Shown here: positions 45,407 to 57,940 of the stretch, piece by piece
How positions within the stretch are numbered: position 1 is the first letter of the stretch
Layout of the letters: every line of letters starts with the position of its first letter
Source: Allodiplogaster sudhausi
Lineage: Eukaryota; Nematoda; Chromadorea; Rhabditida; Diplogasteridae
Reading direction: 5' to 3'
DNA length: 64,000 nucleotides
Assembly (NCBI GenBank): GCA_945643635.1
Contig: CALZFC010000354.1
Span: forward strand, 2,120,001 to 2,184,000
Translations under genes and position numbers: made by a program
The notes under the pieces: model-generated
What the model saw: only the letters and a program-made list of their open reading frames with translations
What the model was told of the DNA's origin: nothing
Database searches by the model: none

Positions 45407-46638
45407 ATGTCGCCATGGCTCGCGGCGGCATCGCTGCTCATTGGCATCTCATCCATTCTGATTGGCTGCGCGAAGAAGAGTGAACCGACCAAGAAGCTCA
45501 CTGGAGTATTTCTCAACTTAATTTTTAAAGAGCCTGAAAAGATGTCCCAAAACCTTTCCTTTCTCTTCTCTTCTCTGTTCCATTACTTTTTCATTTCTTC
45601 CATTCTTCCTCTCCACTCCTCTCCCATTCTTTCTTCCTTCCATTCTTAAAAAGAAAAGGATCTGGACACCTTCCTCCCGCGCTAATAAAGTAAACATCGA
45701 AAAATATTTCCAGCATCCTAAGAGATCGGCAAACGCGGCTACCGCCGAAACTTCGAAGGTCGCCAATCCCAACAGCGTGAAGTCGGCCGAGCCGACGAGC
45801 AAGAAGGAACCCGGGGAGGGCGGAGCTAAGGGGGGCGGAGGGGGCGGGGCTAAAGGGGGCGGGGCCAATGATGGGGGCGGGGCCAATGATGGGGGCGGCG
45901 CTGGAAAAGGAGGAGACGGAGGGGTGACGAGCAAGGAGAAGGTGGAGTCGGACCCTAATCTGACGGACCCGAGTGAACAGAAGAAGTCCAAGGAAGAGAA
46001 GGGCGACCAGAAGAAGGAGAAGTGCGTCTCCATCATGGTCTGATATGGTTGCGAATTCTGCACCACAATATATAATAATACTGTAGATTTATCTTAATAT
46101 AGAATTTTACTGTATCAAGATACAATATTATGCCACTTGGCATAGAGAGCACACAATTTGAATAAAAAGATGAAATAATTCTAATAATAACTTTTTGGGT
46201 ATTGATTACCAAGAATCCAAGCATCCCTAGATATTGAAGGAGGCACCGCCGCACGACGATCTCGGCAGTCTTCGAATGCGTCGACTGCCGAGATCGTCGT
46301 GCCCGTTGGAAAGGCGCTGCTCCGTGAAGGGTGAGACGGCGGGAAAAAGGGAGCGGGCGGGAATGGATAATATTTGAAATGTTTTTCCCGTAGCATCGAA
46401 TTTTGACATTTTTAGCCCGGTCAAGAACAATCTGGTCGCGCCGCACGAAATGAAGAAGGATCCGACATCGCTGAGGCGCTCCGCACGCAAGGTCGTGAGA
46501 ATTAATTTTTTTCTCAAAATCAAGATTACCACTTGGATTCTTTAAACTATGTAACCAATACTCTTTTGGTAGTAATTCCAGCAGTTATTGCAGGTCAAAT
46601 TCACCGACTCAGTCCTCCAAAAGCCCGTGAAGGAATAA
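45407..46638 (+). CDS. Orphan membrane-anchored Gly/Lys-rich protein
   Basis: Exon 1 (45407-45505) encodes MSPWLAAASLLIGISSILIG followed by CAKKSEPTKKLTG, an N-terminal helix serving as signal anchor or signal peptide. Exon 2 (from 45714 to about 46035) is low complexity: Ala/Thr/Lys, then repeated GGGANDGGGANDGGG, then charged EKVESDPNLTDPSEQKKS. Later exons, about 46269-46330 (STAEIVVPVGKALLRE), 46416-46491 (VKNNLVAPHEMKKDPTSLRR) and 46594-46638 (VKFTDSVLQKPVKE, stop), join in phase. The exon 2/3 junction is uncertain, and the exon 3 start overlaps the 20-bp hairpin. A stop at 46043 would otherwise end the protein after CVSIMV. No family was recognised. Confidence 0.55.
46251..46302. repeat. 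Perfect 20-bp inverted repeat with 12-base loop
   Basis: GCACGACGATCTCGGCAGTC (46251-46270), loop TTCGAATGCGTC, then the exact complement at 46283-46302. It overlaps the predicted start of an exon whose likely acceptor CAG (46266-46268) lies inside the left arm. Confidence 0.9.
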
Positions 46639-47229
46639 AAACCAGATAAAGCACGAGCTTATTGTCATGTCGGCATAAACAAATAAGTAAACATTAAAAG
46701 TAAGGTTACTGAATAAGGTATTTAAAAGAAACTCATGATTTGAGTAATTGATTTTTTTTCTTGCTCAGTCGTGAAGAGAATGAAACAAATATTCTCTTAC
46801 TGGAAGTCTGACAATATAAAGAAGTAACCCATAACATTTCACAAGCTTTCTTATACTTAAAAAAATATGCACGAAAACCGAAATATGATAGCCGTTTGGT
46901 ACGTACTGTACTTTAGGCACCATAAGTATCGTAAGATAAAATAAACTTTCCTCAAAAGCTTTAAATTTCTTGGGCTAAACTCTTTCGCTGTTCGATATGT
47001 TCATGGTAAATATAGGGTATTTATATTAGCGCGGAGAACGCGAAGAAAGGATACCTATTGATCACATGGAAAGCCAGGGAAACAAACGTTTGTTCCTTGC
47101 TTTTATTGGCACAAAACCCTTGTCCGAAAAGCTTCCAATTTAATAGCATTCTAATTTAATAGCATTTAAAACAAGAAATAATCCTTATTCCTAGTATTAA
47201 ATGCGATAGTCGCAAAGTCGCTCTTGTCT

Positions 47230-48394
47230 CTAGTCAGCTTCCTGGAGGAATGCCTGAATGGCTTGATTGACCGCGGTTGGCTGGTCCTGCTGCACCCAAT
47301 GCGAGGCGTCCTTGATGTAGACGCAGCGGCCATCGCGGCAAGCTTCGGCCGAGAGGGCGCCGAGCTCACGCATCAGGTACGCGTCGCCGTCGCCCCACAC
47401 CACAAGCGTCTTCGGCTGCAATTTGTCGAGCTTCCTATTGTTCCATTTGTTTTCCTTTTTTCCACAATTCCTACAATGGTCCAACTCTTCTCAACAAAAT
47501 TGTAAAGCCAGAGATGTGATCGCACACATGAGATGACAACGGGGTTTTCATTAGTTTAAAAAAATGTTTAATATTTACTTGAATCAGTTTCCTCGTTGAG
47601 AAAGCGATCGGATTTTGAAGAGCGCAGCGGTAGTAGTTCACTGCAGCAGTTGTTGCGCCTGTAATGAATGCCAAGAGAAGTGTAATGAATGCCAAGAAAA
47701 GTCAAACGACAACTTCGTTTGCATTTTAAAACTGGCAGTGAAAATGACAGCAGAAAGTAAAACAAATAAATAAACAAAAAGAATTTATATAAATAAAAAG
47801 TAAAAACTTAAACCTTTCTGCGAGAAGATGTACTTCCACGCCTCAATGTCGACATCGGTGATCTTGCCATCTTGACTGAGCTGGAGCAGATCGCCGTGGA
47901 TGCCTTCGCGCAAAATCCGATAGTCCTCGGACGCGATGGCGAACTCGGGCAGCCAGGGCATTTGGAAGAAGAGCATGTACCTGTGCATATGACAAAAGTA
48001 CATCATACATACAAGTTGAAACTTGCGTACATTTCGCAATTATTTTTTCACCGGTTTTGGGAATACATTATATAGAACTCATCAATTCAATGAAAATCAA
48101 TATCTCTCATTTTTCTCTTAATTCTTATGGTCTGTTATCTGGCCAAAATCAATTAATACTTATAATGATCAAAATAATTTCGAAGCTCCGATCAATAGAA
48201 TAGAATAGACTCGCCAGCTTCTCAGCGCCTGTCGTGGCGTCTGCATCATGAAGCGCTGCATGACGCCAGGGTGGGGGCAGTTGAGGATGACGAGGCGGGA
48301 GATGGAAGAAGGGAACAGCGACGCCGCACGCCACGCGGCCGCACCGCCCCAGTCATGCGCGAGCACCACGGCGTCCTTGTAACCTCAAGGAATA

Positions 48395-48427
<33 letters not shown>

Positions 48428-49723
48428 ACTCTTTCTTGTTCTTTCTCACTCTCTGTTCTATCTCTATTTCTTTCTCACTCTCTGCTCTCTCTCTATCTCT
48501 ATCCCTGGCTAACCAACTCCGACCATTTTGAAACTCTCCATCAATAAACATACATAACCCTAGTCCATATGATTAGCATAAAACAAGAAAGCAGTACACA
48601 GAATGCTTTTGTTCGCCTCTAACCGAGTGCCGCAATGATATCTCTGATGTCAGCTGCCAGAAGATCCGACGAGTAGCTCCGAATGCCCTCCGGCTTGTCC
48701 GACTCGCCGTAGCCGCGCATGTCGAATGCAACAACTCTGTTAAAGGAGAACGATCAAATGATGTGAGATGTCAATGTGCAGCGCAGCCCGTCGCACTCTC
48801 ATTCGCGCGTGTGCCACTAGCGAAATAGCGCGCGAGAATGACCTACTCCTACGACGAATGAGGCAATACGAATGTAGTACTACTTATTTTTTAATGGCCG
48901 TCGTCCTCCTTCCAAACAGCTAGAAAATTATGCAAGGAAAACCTATCCTCATCTATAGAACATCTTATCTAATGTACATATGTATATATTTTTTCATATT
49001 TTATTATTGCAAAAAAAACCTCTGCAAATCAAATAGGCTGAGGAAATGGAACGATATATCCCAGGAGATCCATCGCGAACCACCTGTGTAAAAAGTTGGG
49101 CAAGCAGACGAGGAATAAGGTTGTTTCCTTTTTAATTTGCAAAATTCAGCGATGAGATAGATATGAACAAAAATTCATTAACAATAGTACCTTTAATAAT
49201 TGATATAAATAGTATCTTTGCACACCTATACATCTTGGAAAAATGGCGAAGTTGATGCCGCCACGAGTACCAAAACTCGGGAAAGCCATGGGCGCACAGC
49301 ATGAGTGGCGCTGACTTCTTGCCTTCCTCGACGTAGTGAAGAGAGATGCCCGAGGGCAGCTGGATGAAGCCGTGTTTGTAGTTCTTGCGCAACTTTGTCG
49401 GAAATTGGTGAGGCACCTGAATAATCATTTTAATTTGTTAACTAACTTCTACATACGCATATTATTAATTTTTTAAACATTTATTTTACATTTTCTTCAT
49501 TTACAATTAGAAATATTAGAAATGATAATAAAAACAAATTATTGTATGAAGAAGAAAAACACACGGCTCAACAGCCCACCTTCTTGTACAGCTTGCTTCC
49601 AACGAGCGCGAATCTGAAGGCGAGATAGAGCAGAACGACAAAGGAGGAGATGATGGTGAGGAACCATCGAAGAGCGGGGTGAAGAGGAGGCGGCGGAGCG
49701 GCTTCTTCCGGCTCCGTTGACAT
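47230..49723 (-). CDS. Epoxide hydrolase 1 (alpha/beta-hydrolase, ceeh-like)
   Basis: Hydrolyses epoxides, probably fatty-acid epoxides, to diols. Seven exons give 354 codons in phase: 49723-49580, 49416-49226, 48736-48624, 48383-48215, 47980-47814, 47658-47579 and 47430-47230. An N-terminal membrane anchor (WFLTIISSFVVLLYLAFRFA) implies ER attachment. Motifs in order: oxyanion [24 protein letters not shown], nucleophile Asp in VVLAHDWGGAAAW, lid Tyr in YMLFFQMPWLPEF and AVNYYRC, charge-relay Asp in VVWGDGDAYL, His in IKDASHWVQQD. Length and motif order fit membrane-anchored nematode/insect epoxide hydrolases. Intron 4 begins with GC (TG/GCGAGT) and intron 6 ends with AAG. It is tandem with the gene at 50.9-53.1 kb, and its last exon is the source of the relics at 26.4, 34.5 and 39.7 kb. 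Confidence 0.9.
48398..48520. repeat. CT tract in intron 3 of epoxide hydrolase 1
   Basis: Pyrimidine-rich CT repeats starting 15 bases before exon 4 (in gene orientation, a GA tract). Confidence 0.8.
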
Positions 49724-49974
49724 CGTTCTTACTTCAAAACATTTATATTATTATCTATTTCTCTTTAATTTATTTAAATTTGTCAAGGATGCATTTTAAG
49801 GAAGAAATGTAAAACGATTGCTTTGAGACGATAAAAAAATTAATGCTGCCAGCAAATGCATGCGTAAACACCTCGCTGATAACAATATTGAATGCAAACT
49901 TGTTGGTGAATGCGAGCTGCAACAGATAAGAGTGGAAACTAGCGAGCCGTATGCTGAAGGCATGAGACGCGTGG

Positions 49975-50290
49975 AAATGCAGGCAGAGAGCCAGAGAAGG
50001 AGAGAGTGTCTGTGAGAGAGAAAGAGGGAGAGGAAGGGAGAGGGACCGCAAAGGGAGAGCGAGAGATAGACTGAGAGAAGGAAGAGAGACAGAGAGAGAA
50101 AAAGAGAGAGAGAGATAGAGCTGAAGTGAGTGTGTGGAAGGGAGGCAAATAAAGAATGAGAGTAAGAATTAGAGAGTGGAAAAGAGAAAAAAAGAGAGAA
50201 AAGAAAGCGAAAAGGGAAGAAAGAGAGGGTGAGAGATGGGTAGAGAGAGGGAGGGAGATCAAGGAGTGAGAGGGACGTGAGGGAAAAAGA
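49975..50290. repeat. GA-rich tract between the two epoxide hydrolase genes
   Basis: Interrupted GA repeats over about 300 bp, no gene. The roughly 330 bp to the right (50300-50630) hold nothing recognisable. Confidence 0.8.
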
Positions 50291-50872
50291 GGAAAGATCA
50301 ATTTTATAAGTAACCTACTTAGCTTTCTTCATAACCATAATGTCTTGCGGGAGACAAACAGTCTCGAGACAGACGACTGATGCATCATATTTTTGTGAGA
50401 AGTGCTTGGAAAATAAATTCGTGCCAACCAAGGTTTGTGTACGGATTCATGAGCGATTGTACGCGACGGTTCCCCCGTCATACACGTGTCAGATAGCATT
50501 TATTGCTAGCAAACTACATTCCATGTCTTAGAGAAATAGAAATGAAAAGACGCTACAAGTGGGTCGGCCATAAAAATAAATATAAACAAAACAAAAGATT
50601 AAAATGAAATGTTAAAAACACGTTTATCGCAAATATCCCGTGAATGACATGTATGTAGATAAGTAATGACAAAAATCTGCTTAACTAACTAGATTTAAAA
50701 AAAAAATGACAGAAAATCTGCATTATTTGCTGAATAAATGATGACCAAATGATCTGCATAATTTTCTAGTTAAAAATTTTTAACAGAAGGATCTGCATAA
50801 TTTTGTAGATAAAAATTATGATAGCATGCAACCGAAAAAAAAATTAAAATCTGCATATGTAACGTAAACTAT

Positions 50873-53065
50873 TTATTCTTTGATGAATTTGGCGACTTCT
50901 CGATTGACCACGTCCGGCCGGTCCTGCTGCAGCCAGTGCGACGCGTTTGGGACGTAGATGCACCGGCCGTCTCGGCATGCCTCGGCCGACTCTCTTCCCA
51001 TCTCGCGAGACAACGCAACGTCATTCTCGCCCCAGAGAACCAGCGTTTTCACCTTATATTTATAAAAGTTAATTAGACGTATCTTTAGAAAGTTTACTAA
51101 TTGAATCGTCTATTATCACCAAATAATGAAAGAAACCTTGACAATATCATAAGGAGTAACGTCTGGCGGAACTTGCAGGAGTGCACGGTAGTAGTTTAGC
51201 ACGGGTGTAAGAGCGCCTGAAAAGAGTAAGTTCATGTAGCGCGTAACTTTTTCTCTCGATTAGTATGCATATTATGAAATTGGAAAAAGAGAAAGAAAGA
51301 AGGGAAGAAAGTTAGTTGGATTCATTTTGTTCAAGGATTCAGAATTGAATGAGGCAAACATGCCTGGTTGCGAGTACGTATGCTTCCATGCTTCGAGATC
51401 GGACGGCGTCAAGTTCTCCTTGTTGCAGAGGGCGCCCGCGCCTTCGTAGAACATCTTTTCGAAAATGGCGAAATCGTCGGCCGCCAGCAAAAACTCGGGA
51501 AGGCGCGGCATTTGGAAGAAGTAGATGTACCTGAAATTGGGGTTCTTTTCTCAATCGGTAAATCAGTATATTTAAAAAGCATTAACTGATTAATAAGACA
51601 AAATCAATAATCAATTAATCAGTATGAGTCACCAGCTCATGAGTGCCTGGGTGAAGCTGCTGCGTATGGTTTGTCGGAAGATGCCCGGATGGGGGCAGTT
51701 GCAGATGAAGAGGCGGTCGATGAGGTCGGGGAAGAGGAGCGCGGTGCGCCACGACACGAGGCCACCCCAGTCGTGCCCACCGAGCACGGCCGCCTTCGAA
51801 TGACCTAGAATTATTGAATTGAGATTTGAGATCAGAGTGTCCTTTCCAAAAAGATGGAGCATTTTATATTCAACTATCTGTTATCAGTGGGCGATTGTAG
51901 ATTATCGACTATAGAGAATTAGTTAGAAATCATCAATTTCAGATTATCGATTTGCTTTCAGTTCGATATGCTCTCAGCAAATTTAACCATTTATTTTAGA
52001 GATAAAAAGTCCTATACAAAATCAGAGGTTCCTTTCTTCCTTTCCCTTTTCCTTTTTTTCCTTTCCAAAAAGAGAAAGATATTTATGTGATTTTTAAATT
52101 ATTTTAATAAATGTTAAAAGATTAGACTTGTAGAAGGAGAATATTGGTACCTAGCGCCTCGATGCACTGCTTGATGTCAGTGGCGAGGACGTCGAGCTGG
52201 TAGCTTTCGATGCCTTCCGGTTTGTCCGACTCGCCGTAACCACGCATGTCGATGGCGACAACCCTGGAGGTGAAGAATGGTGTGTCGAGGGCATCTTTAG
52301 ACCCTTTTAGACCCTACTGCTCCTCCACCCCATTTTGCTTTACATATGTACCCTATCGAAGATGATCTATAAACATGAACATGATCTAGTCGAATGTCCC
52401 AACCCCACCACCCCGCATCTACATACCTGTGTGTCTTCGAGAAGTGCGCGATCTGGAACCGCCACGAGTACCAAAACTCGGGGAAGCCGTGGACGAGCAG
52501 CATGAGCGGGCCGTCCTTTGGGCCCTTCTCGACGTAGTGCAGTTTCAGGCCTAATATATATGTACATATGTATGTACATTGCACTAGCCATGGTACAATA
52601 ATAAATCATTCAAAAATATGTTACAAAATAGCAGTGAAAAATACTATTTTTCACATGTTGACATTATTCCTCCAGTAAACAAAATAATTAAGGAATTTTT
52701 TAACCGAACAAACTAAACAAAAAATAAACAAGTGCATGTACATATTATTAACTAAACAAGTGTATGTACATTTGTTTTATATTCAACTATCTGTTCTCAG
52801 TGATGAGCACAAGTCTATACACATGCATATACATATATTATGAAAGAATAATTGTCATACCTGACGCCAGCTTGACAAAGCCGTGCTGGTAGTTCTTTTG
52901 CAGCTTCTCGGGCATCTTGTGATCTGTGATCTTTATTAGTCGCGACCCGATGAAGAGGAAGCGGACGGCAGAGACGAGGAGGATAAGTGCCGAGTAGACG
53001 ATGGTCAGCAGCCATCGGACGGCCGGTCTTTCCACGAGGTATGTCGGGGAGGCAGACATAGTCAC
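50873..53065 (-). CDS. Epoxide hydrolase 2 (alpha/beta-hydrolase, ceeh-like)
   Basis: Seven exons with the same intron positions as its neighbour: 53059 or 53065 to 52861, 52550-52427, 52263-52151, 51804-51633, 51530-51364, 51216-51137 and 51052-50873; 344 codons from the ATG at 53059. N-terminal anchor [20 protein letters not shown]. Motifs: [13 protein letters not shown] (oxyanion), [13 protein letters not shown], nucleophile Asp in [13 protein letters not shown], lid Tyr in [13 protein letters not shown] and VLNYYRAL, Asp in [10 protein letters not shown], His in [11 protein letters not shown]. Intron 5 starts with GC (CAG/GCATGT). An ATG six bases further upstream is also in frame. It is transcribed in the same direction as epoxide hydrolase 1, about 1.1 kb upstream of it. 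Its last exon and 3' flank gave rise to the relics at 23.6, 26.8 and 35.8 kb. Confidence 0.9.
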
Positions 53066-53069
53066 GACC

Positions 53070-53656
53070 TGGTCTCTACCTGAATGGGTGTCGACTGAGG
53101 AGCAGCCTCTCTGAGCTGGCTGACCTGCGTCTTCTGCATTGGAGGAGAGGTTTCCTCTCTCTCTATCTCTCTCTCTCTCTCTTTCTGTCTATCTTTCTCT
53201 CTCTCTTTCTCTCCCTCTCTCTCCTCCCTCTACCCCTCTCCTTCCAATGCCTCTCACCCTCATCCCTGCCGACTCCACCTCTTCCATTTCTTCTGTTCAT
53301 CTTCAAAGGTGCAACTCATTTCATGCGCTAATCTACCACAGTGTAGTGTCGCTGTAGCTCTTTTCATTCTGTCGCTGCTTCTTTTTTTTCTCTCTCAACT
53401 CTCACTCTCTCTCTCACTCTCTCTCTCTCTATTCCTCTCTTTCTTTCTTTCTCTTTCTCTGTCTCTCTCTCTCTTTCTCTCTCTCTCCTAGTTGCGCAAT
53501 CAATCGCATCCTTTTGGAGATTGCACGATAAGCGACCACGCCATGTCGCTAGGTCGTAGCCTGACACATTCAGCAGCTCTCTTCTCTGTGCCGTTCTTCT
53601 TCGTCGACTACTCGAGAATCACTCCACTTCTGACTTTTGTCGCACTTGTTTCTCTG

Positions 53657-53706
<50 letters not shown>

Positions 53707-55165
53707 TCTTTCTCTCACCCTCTTTCTCTCTCCCTTTTTCTCTCTCTTTCTCTCTCTCTCCTTCTCTCTCTTTCTTTCTCTCTCTCCTGTCCTCTCAGTC
53801 TCCTGCTCTCTCTCACCTTTCGTTGCAAGGAAACCCACGCCTGCTGATGTCTCGATGTGTTCTACTATCGCAACAAATATCGTCCGATTTCCCGGCAATA
53901 TATCATCTATTTTATGTGCCGTTTATGTGCAACATCAACAACTAACTTCGAAAAAAAAACTAACATTCGCAAATGCTTGCACGAGAGTCTCTGAATGTAT
54001 CAGAAAAAAGTAAAATGCAAGAATGTTTTGTAGTGTAGCGAAGAATCCCTTGTCAGCAGAAATGAATTGATTACGCGAGCAAAACACGCAGCAACCATTT
54101 CAGAGACGGCAACAGAGTGTGTTGTTCGTCACTCGGCTCCGGCCATAAAATGGAAGCGAAAATGAAGTTAATCTTTGATTCTTTCTTTTATTTTCCACTT
54201 TTTTGTTCCTTTCGTCCCCAGTGAATAGATCTCTAATGTCTTTATTATTGCTAAACCTATTTTTTTTTCTGCAAATGCGCTGTAGGAAAAACTGATCAAT
54301 AGTTTAAGCTGTAATGAAATAGTAAAACTAGTACATATTAGTTGTCTTTATTTTTTATAAACAAGACAAAAAAGGTCCACTTGAGAGTCGAGTAATATGC
54401 GAGCGAGAAATAATGAAGCGGTAGCAGTGAGAGCAGTCGGTAGGATGAGATCAAGCGGGTCTTTGTATGTAATGCCAATTGGAGGAAAGAAAATAGCACA
54501 AAATAAAATAAAAAGCAAAAATAAAAAAATAAAAGCCTACGCACATATGTCACTGTATATGCACATATTTGTCAGATTCTCTCGTAAGTATTACCGTAAA
54601 TGACGATTTACCTAAATATAATTCTAAAAATGCTTTTAGAATCTTGTTCGGTTTTTTTTTGCCATGTCATTTGACTAGTCATGAAACAATCAACAAACAA
54701 ACTAACAAAAAAACAATTGACGCAGTTCCGACTACTTGAACACGTGTCCTAGAGCACATTATTGCTGCTGATAAGAGGATAGAAGAGTCTGCTGAAGAGT
54801 AGCGATGCCAACAGAAGAAAGGGAGGGGGGGGGGGGGTTGAGGGGCGAGACGAGATAAGGGTAAGAAAGAAAGGTGAAGAAGCAGCACACGTTGCCGCCA
54901 TCTCTCATTGTGTCAGTGCCGGCTCCGAACCGGTCGACGTTGGTTTGTGGTAAACAAGGCAGCATCAATCGCGTGACACTCGTCGGTACATATCTCGCTT
55001 GTCATTTGACACACTGCCAAACAGGCGGGATATTTAACAAAAGGCAATAACAAAAAAAAGAAGAAAAAGAAAAGATCACAACCACAATGTTCCGAGGGAG
55101 AAAAAAAACAGAAAACTAGATAATTTTAGACATTTAGCTCTTGGTGATAACAAATATGTAACTAC
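53070..55165. repeat. CT-rich simple sequence and unique DNA without a gene
   Basis: CT tracts at 53155-53240, 53390-53490 and 53655-53815. A run of about 14 G lies near 54824-54838. Long open frames here are Ser/Leu translations of CT repeats. No supported gene. Confidence 0.7.
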
Positions 55166-55168
55166 ATA

Positions 55169-56372
55169 CATATGACGCGATTTGCGAGAGAATCGCAAGG
55201 GATCTAAAGAGCCGGGGACCCGGCAAAATTAGATTTCGCTCAAAAGCTCATTATAGGTACTTTTTAACGATTGGAATGGGTCCGGAAGTCTGAAAACGCC
55301 ATTTTGGCGAGCTATGCGAGATATAAAATTCGAGTGCTCGATGAGGCCAGCCGAGATGTGCGCACCTTCGCGATCGCAAATTCGCGCACAATAAAGCAGT
55401 ATTTGTGAAATTTTTGCCATAAATAGAGAAGATATTGCTTTAGAAAGCGGTTCAAGTAGAATTTTAAAATATTCAATTTTAGAGCCGCTGTGGCCTCTAG
55501 ACGTTGGAGAGGCGTCGTTATCTTATATGGTATTTTATCATGGGATTTCTATCTCATTTTGTAGAGCCGAAAATTCTCTTTCGAATGAGCTCTCGTATGC
55601 CAGATATCGACGAGCTCTTTAATGTTTCCCAGTCCTTAAACTGTTGAAATGCGCGGGGTTCAGCGTCTGCGGAGCGACGCGAACTTTGTATGGGCGATTC
55701 CCACGCCGAAAGTCAACTCAATCGATAATCTGTCGAAAGGCAGCCGAGGGAAACATCTCGCCTCCCCAGGGAATCGAACCTGGGACGTAATGATTGCAAG
55801 TCAAACAGCTACGCAATACTCTATGCGTGTCTCGAGGTATCCTAAAGATGCGTTTATTATGACGTGCCCTAACATAACCCTAAGAAATGCTGCGCAGGCG
55901 ATGAATTCGACAGTTTAAGGACTGGGAAACGTTAAAGAGCTCGTCGATATCTGACATCCAAAAGCTCATTCGAAAGAGAATTTTCAGCTCTACGAATTTA
56001 GATAGAAAACCCATGATAAAATGTCATATAAGATAACGACGCCTCTCCAAGGTCTAGAGGCCACAGCTACTTTGAAATTGAATATTTCAAAATTCTACTT
56101 GAATAGAATTCTAAAGCAATATTTTCTTTATTTATGGTAAAATTTTTATAAATATTGCTTTATTGTGCGCGAATCTGCGAATGCGAATGTGAGGTCATCT
56201 CGGCATGTCTCTCCGAGCTCTCGAATTTTAAATCTCGTACAACTCGCCAAAATGGCATTTTCAGACTCCCGGACCCATTTCAATCGTTTCGCCGTGTTAA
56301 AGAGCTTTTGAGCGAAATCTAATTTTGCCGGGTCCCCTGCCATTTTGATACTCTCGCAAATCGCGTCATATG
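55169..56372. repeat. 1.2-kb palindrome (arms about 470 bp, 265-bp spacer)
   Basis: The left arm 55169-55644 and right arm 55910-56372 are imperfect reverse complements. Outer ends are CATATGACGCGATTTGCGAG and its complement; inner ends are CAGTCCTTAAACTGT and ACAGTTTAAGGACTG. Arms differ by scattered substitutions and small indels. The spacer contains a tRNA-like sequence. The palindrome begins 76 bp past the stop of the Ig-EGF-TM gene, so it may be transcribed in that gene's 3' UTR. Confidence 0.9.
55759..55832 (-). tRNA. tRNA-like sequence (TGC anticodon loop), probably pseudogene
   Basis: The minus strand shows a T-arm-like CCCAGGTTCGATTCCCTGGG (B-box GGTTCGATTCC) preceded by TGACTTGCAATCA, an anticodon-like loop CTTGCAA with U33 and TGC. 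The T-loop is one base too long or the stem shifted, anticodon stem pairing is only three bases, and no complementary 5' acceptor strand is evident. A tRNA-derived repeat or decayed tRNA-Ala is the best reading. Confidence 0.35.
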
Positions 56373-56447
56373 AGTTGTTCGGTAGCAAAATTCTTTTAGA
56401 AAAATTAAAAAAAAAAAATTAATTTAAATGTTTTAAACTAACATTAA

Positions 56448-57897
56448 TCAATTAGGCGGTCGAATCCTTAGCGCGTTACTCCTGGAAATCGACGGAGCGC
56501 CGGCGTTCGAATCCTCTTCCTCCTCTTCGACGTCAACGAGGGGAAAGTCTTCGATGCGCGCCGACGGAGGAAGGCCGACATGGCGAGTCTTTTCGTCGCG
56601 ATGATGACTGCTGTTTTTAGGGGTCAACGACATCAGTGGCGGGATCTGAAGTATATTTATTATTATTTATTTATAAATGTATAAAAAATATTCATACATA
56701 ATTATTATATCAATATATTTGTATACTTTATTACTTGTTAAATTTAATTATTTACTCATTTATTCATCGAGAGTGTAAGCTACTCTTGATGATGAGAATA
56801 AAACAGAATCTCCTACATGTGTTTTATGAATATTCTTACTACTAATTATTTGCTAATTCACGAAGAAAACGTTAAATTATTAAATAACAACAAAGAACAA
56901 AAGATAAACAAACAAACAGTGAACAATTGCTTCTCTGCGTAGTTGGCGTCGTCGTCTGAGCTGGGAAGAGGCTTAATGCACGCAGCGGCACCTTCCCATC
57001 GGCGTCTGCGCTTACTGAGAGACAGAAGTAAATCATTAGTATTTTGAACAATTTAGAGGAAACAATTTTGTACGCTTAATATTTCGTTAATTGATTTAAG
57101 ATTAAAATAAGGGAGGGTGAGCAAGACAAAGCGAGAGCGGAAGAGTACGAGAGAAAAATAGTTAGAGTGATTAAGAGTGTGAAGACTGAAAGAGTCAAAA
57201 GAGTTCTCACCGTTCGCGAATGAAGAGAATGCCAAGGAAGATGCAGACGAGAATGAGGAAAGTGTTGACGATTCCGCCGGCGGCCGCGCCAAACTTTGCA
57301 CCAGTAACTGTAACTTTGCATAGAATATTTATTCATGTGGAACTAGAGATTAGTATGATGGGGTGAGAGGAAATTTGGGTAGAAGCAGGCCGGGAGAGAA
57401 ATGTGAGAGAAGAAAGAGAAGAAGAAGAAGAAGAAGAAAGGGATAAGATGGTGGAAAACAAGAATAGAAGAGGGAAACATTAGAATAAGATAGCGGGAAA
57501 CAAGGGTAGAGGAATAAGTATTTGAATGAGAACAGCGAGAGTCGCTGATCGCTTACAAACTGATTTACCGATGTAGTCCTTGATTAGCACGTGCTCGCAG
57601 TGCGGCCCGACGTAGTTCTCGGGCATCTGGAAAAAAGGACAAAACTTTTGTGTGAAATAAATACAGATTTATATAGATAAAATATACTTTTATCGAAATA
57701 TTCGTAAAGTCATTTCATCAATTAATTAATAGCCTCATTCGAATGTTCTAACTTTTTTTCATTTTCTTCTCTCTCTCTCTCTCTTTATTCTCTGCCAGAA
57801 GGAAGAGAAGAAGTGAGAAGTGTCTATGATAAATAGAGAAATGATAGAGGTATAGAGTAAAGACAAAAGAGTGAGGGACCACAGAGAGAAAGAGAGG

Positions 57898-57940
<43 letters not shown>

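Noticed and set aside
45518..46066. Pro-rich protein on the minus strand.
   Set aside because: It is antisense to the Gly-rich exon; the plus strand has the N-terminal helix and matching splice phases.
55649..55918. 89-codon protein inside the palindrome spacer.
   Set aside because: It overlaps the tRNA-like sequence and has no homology or splice context.
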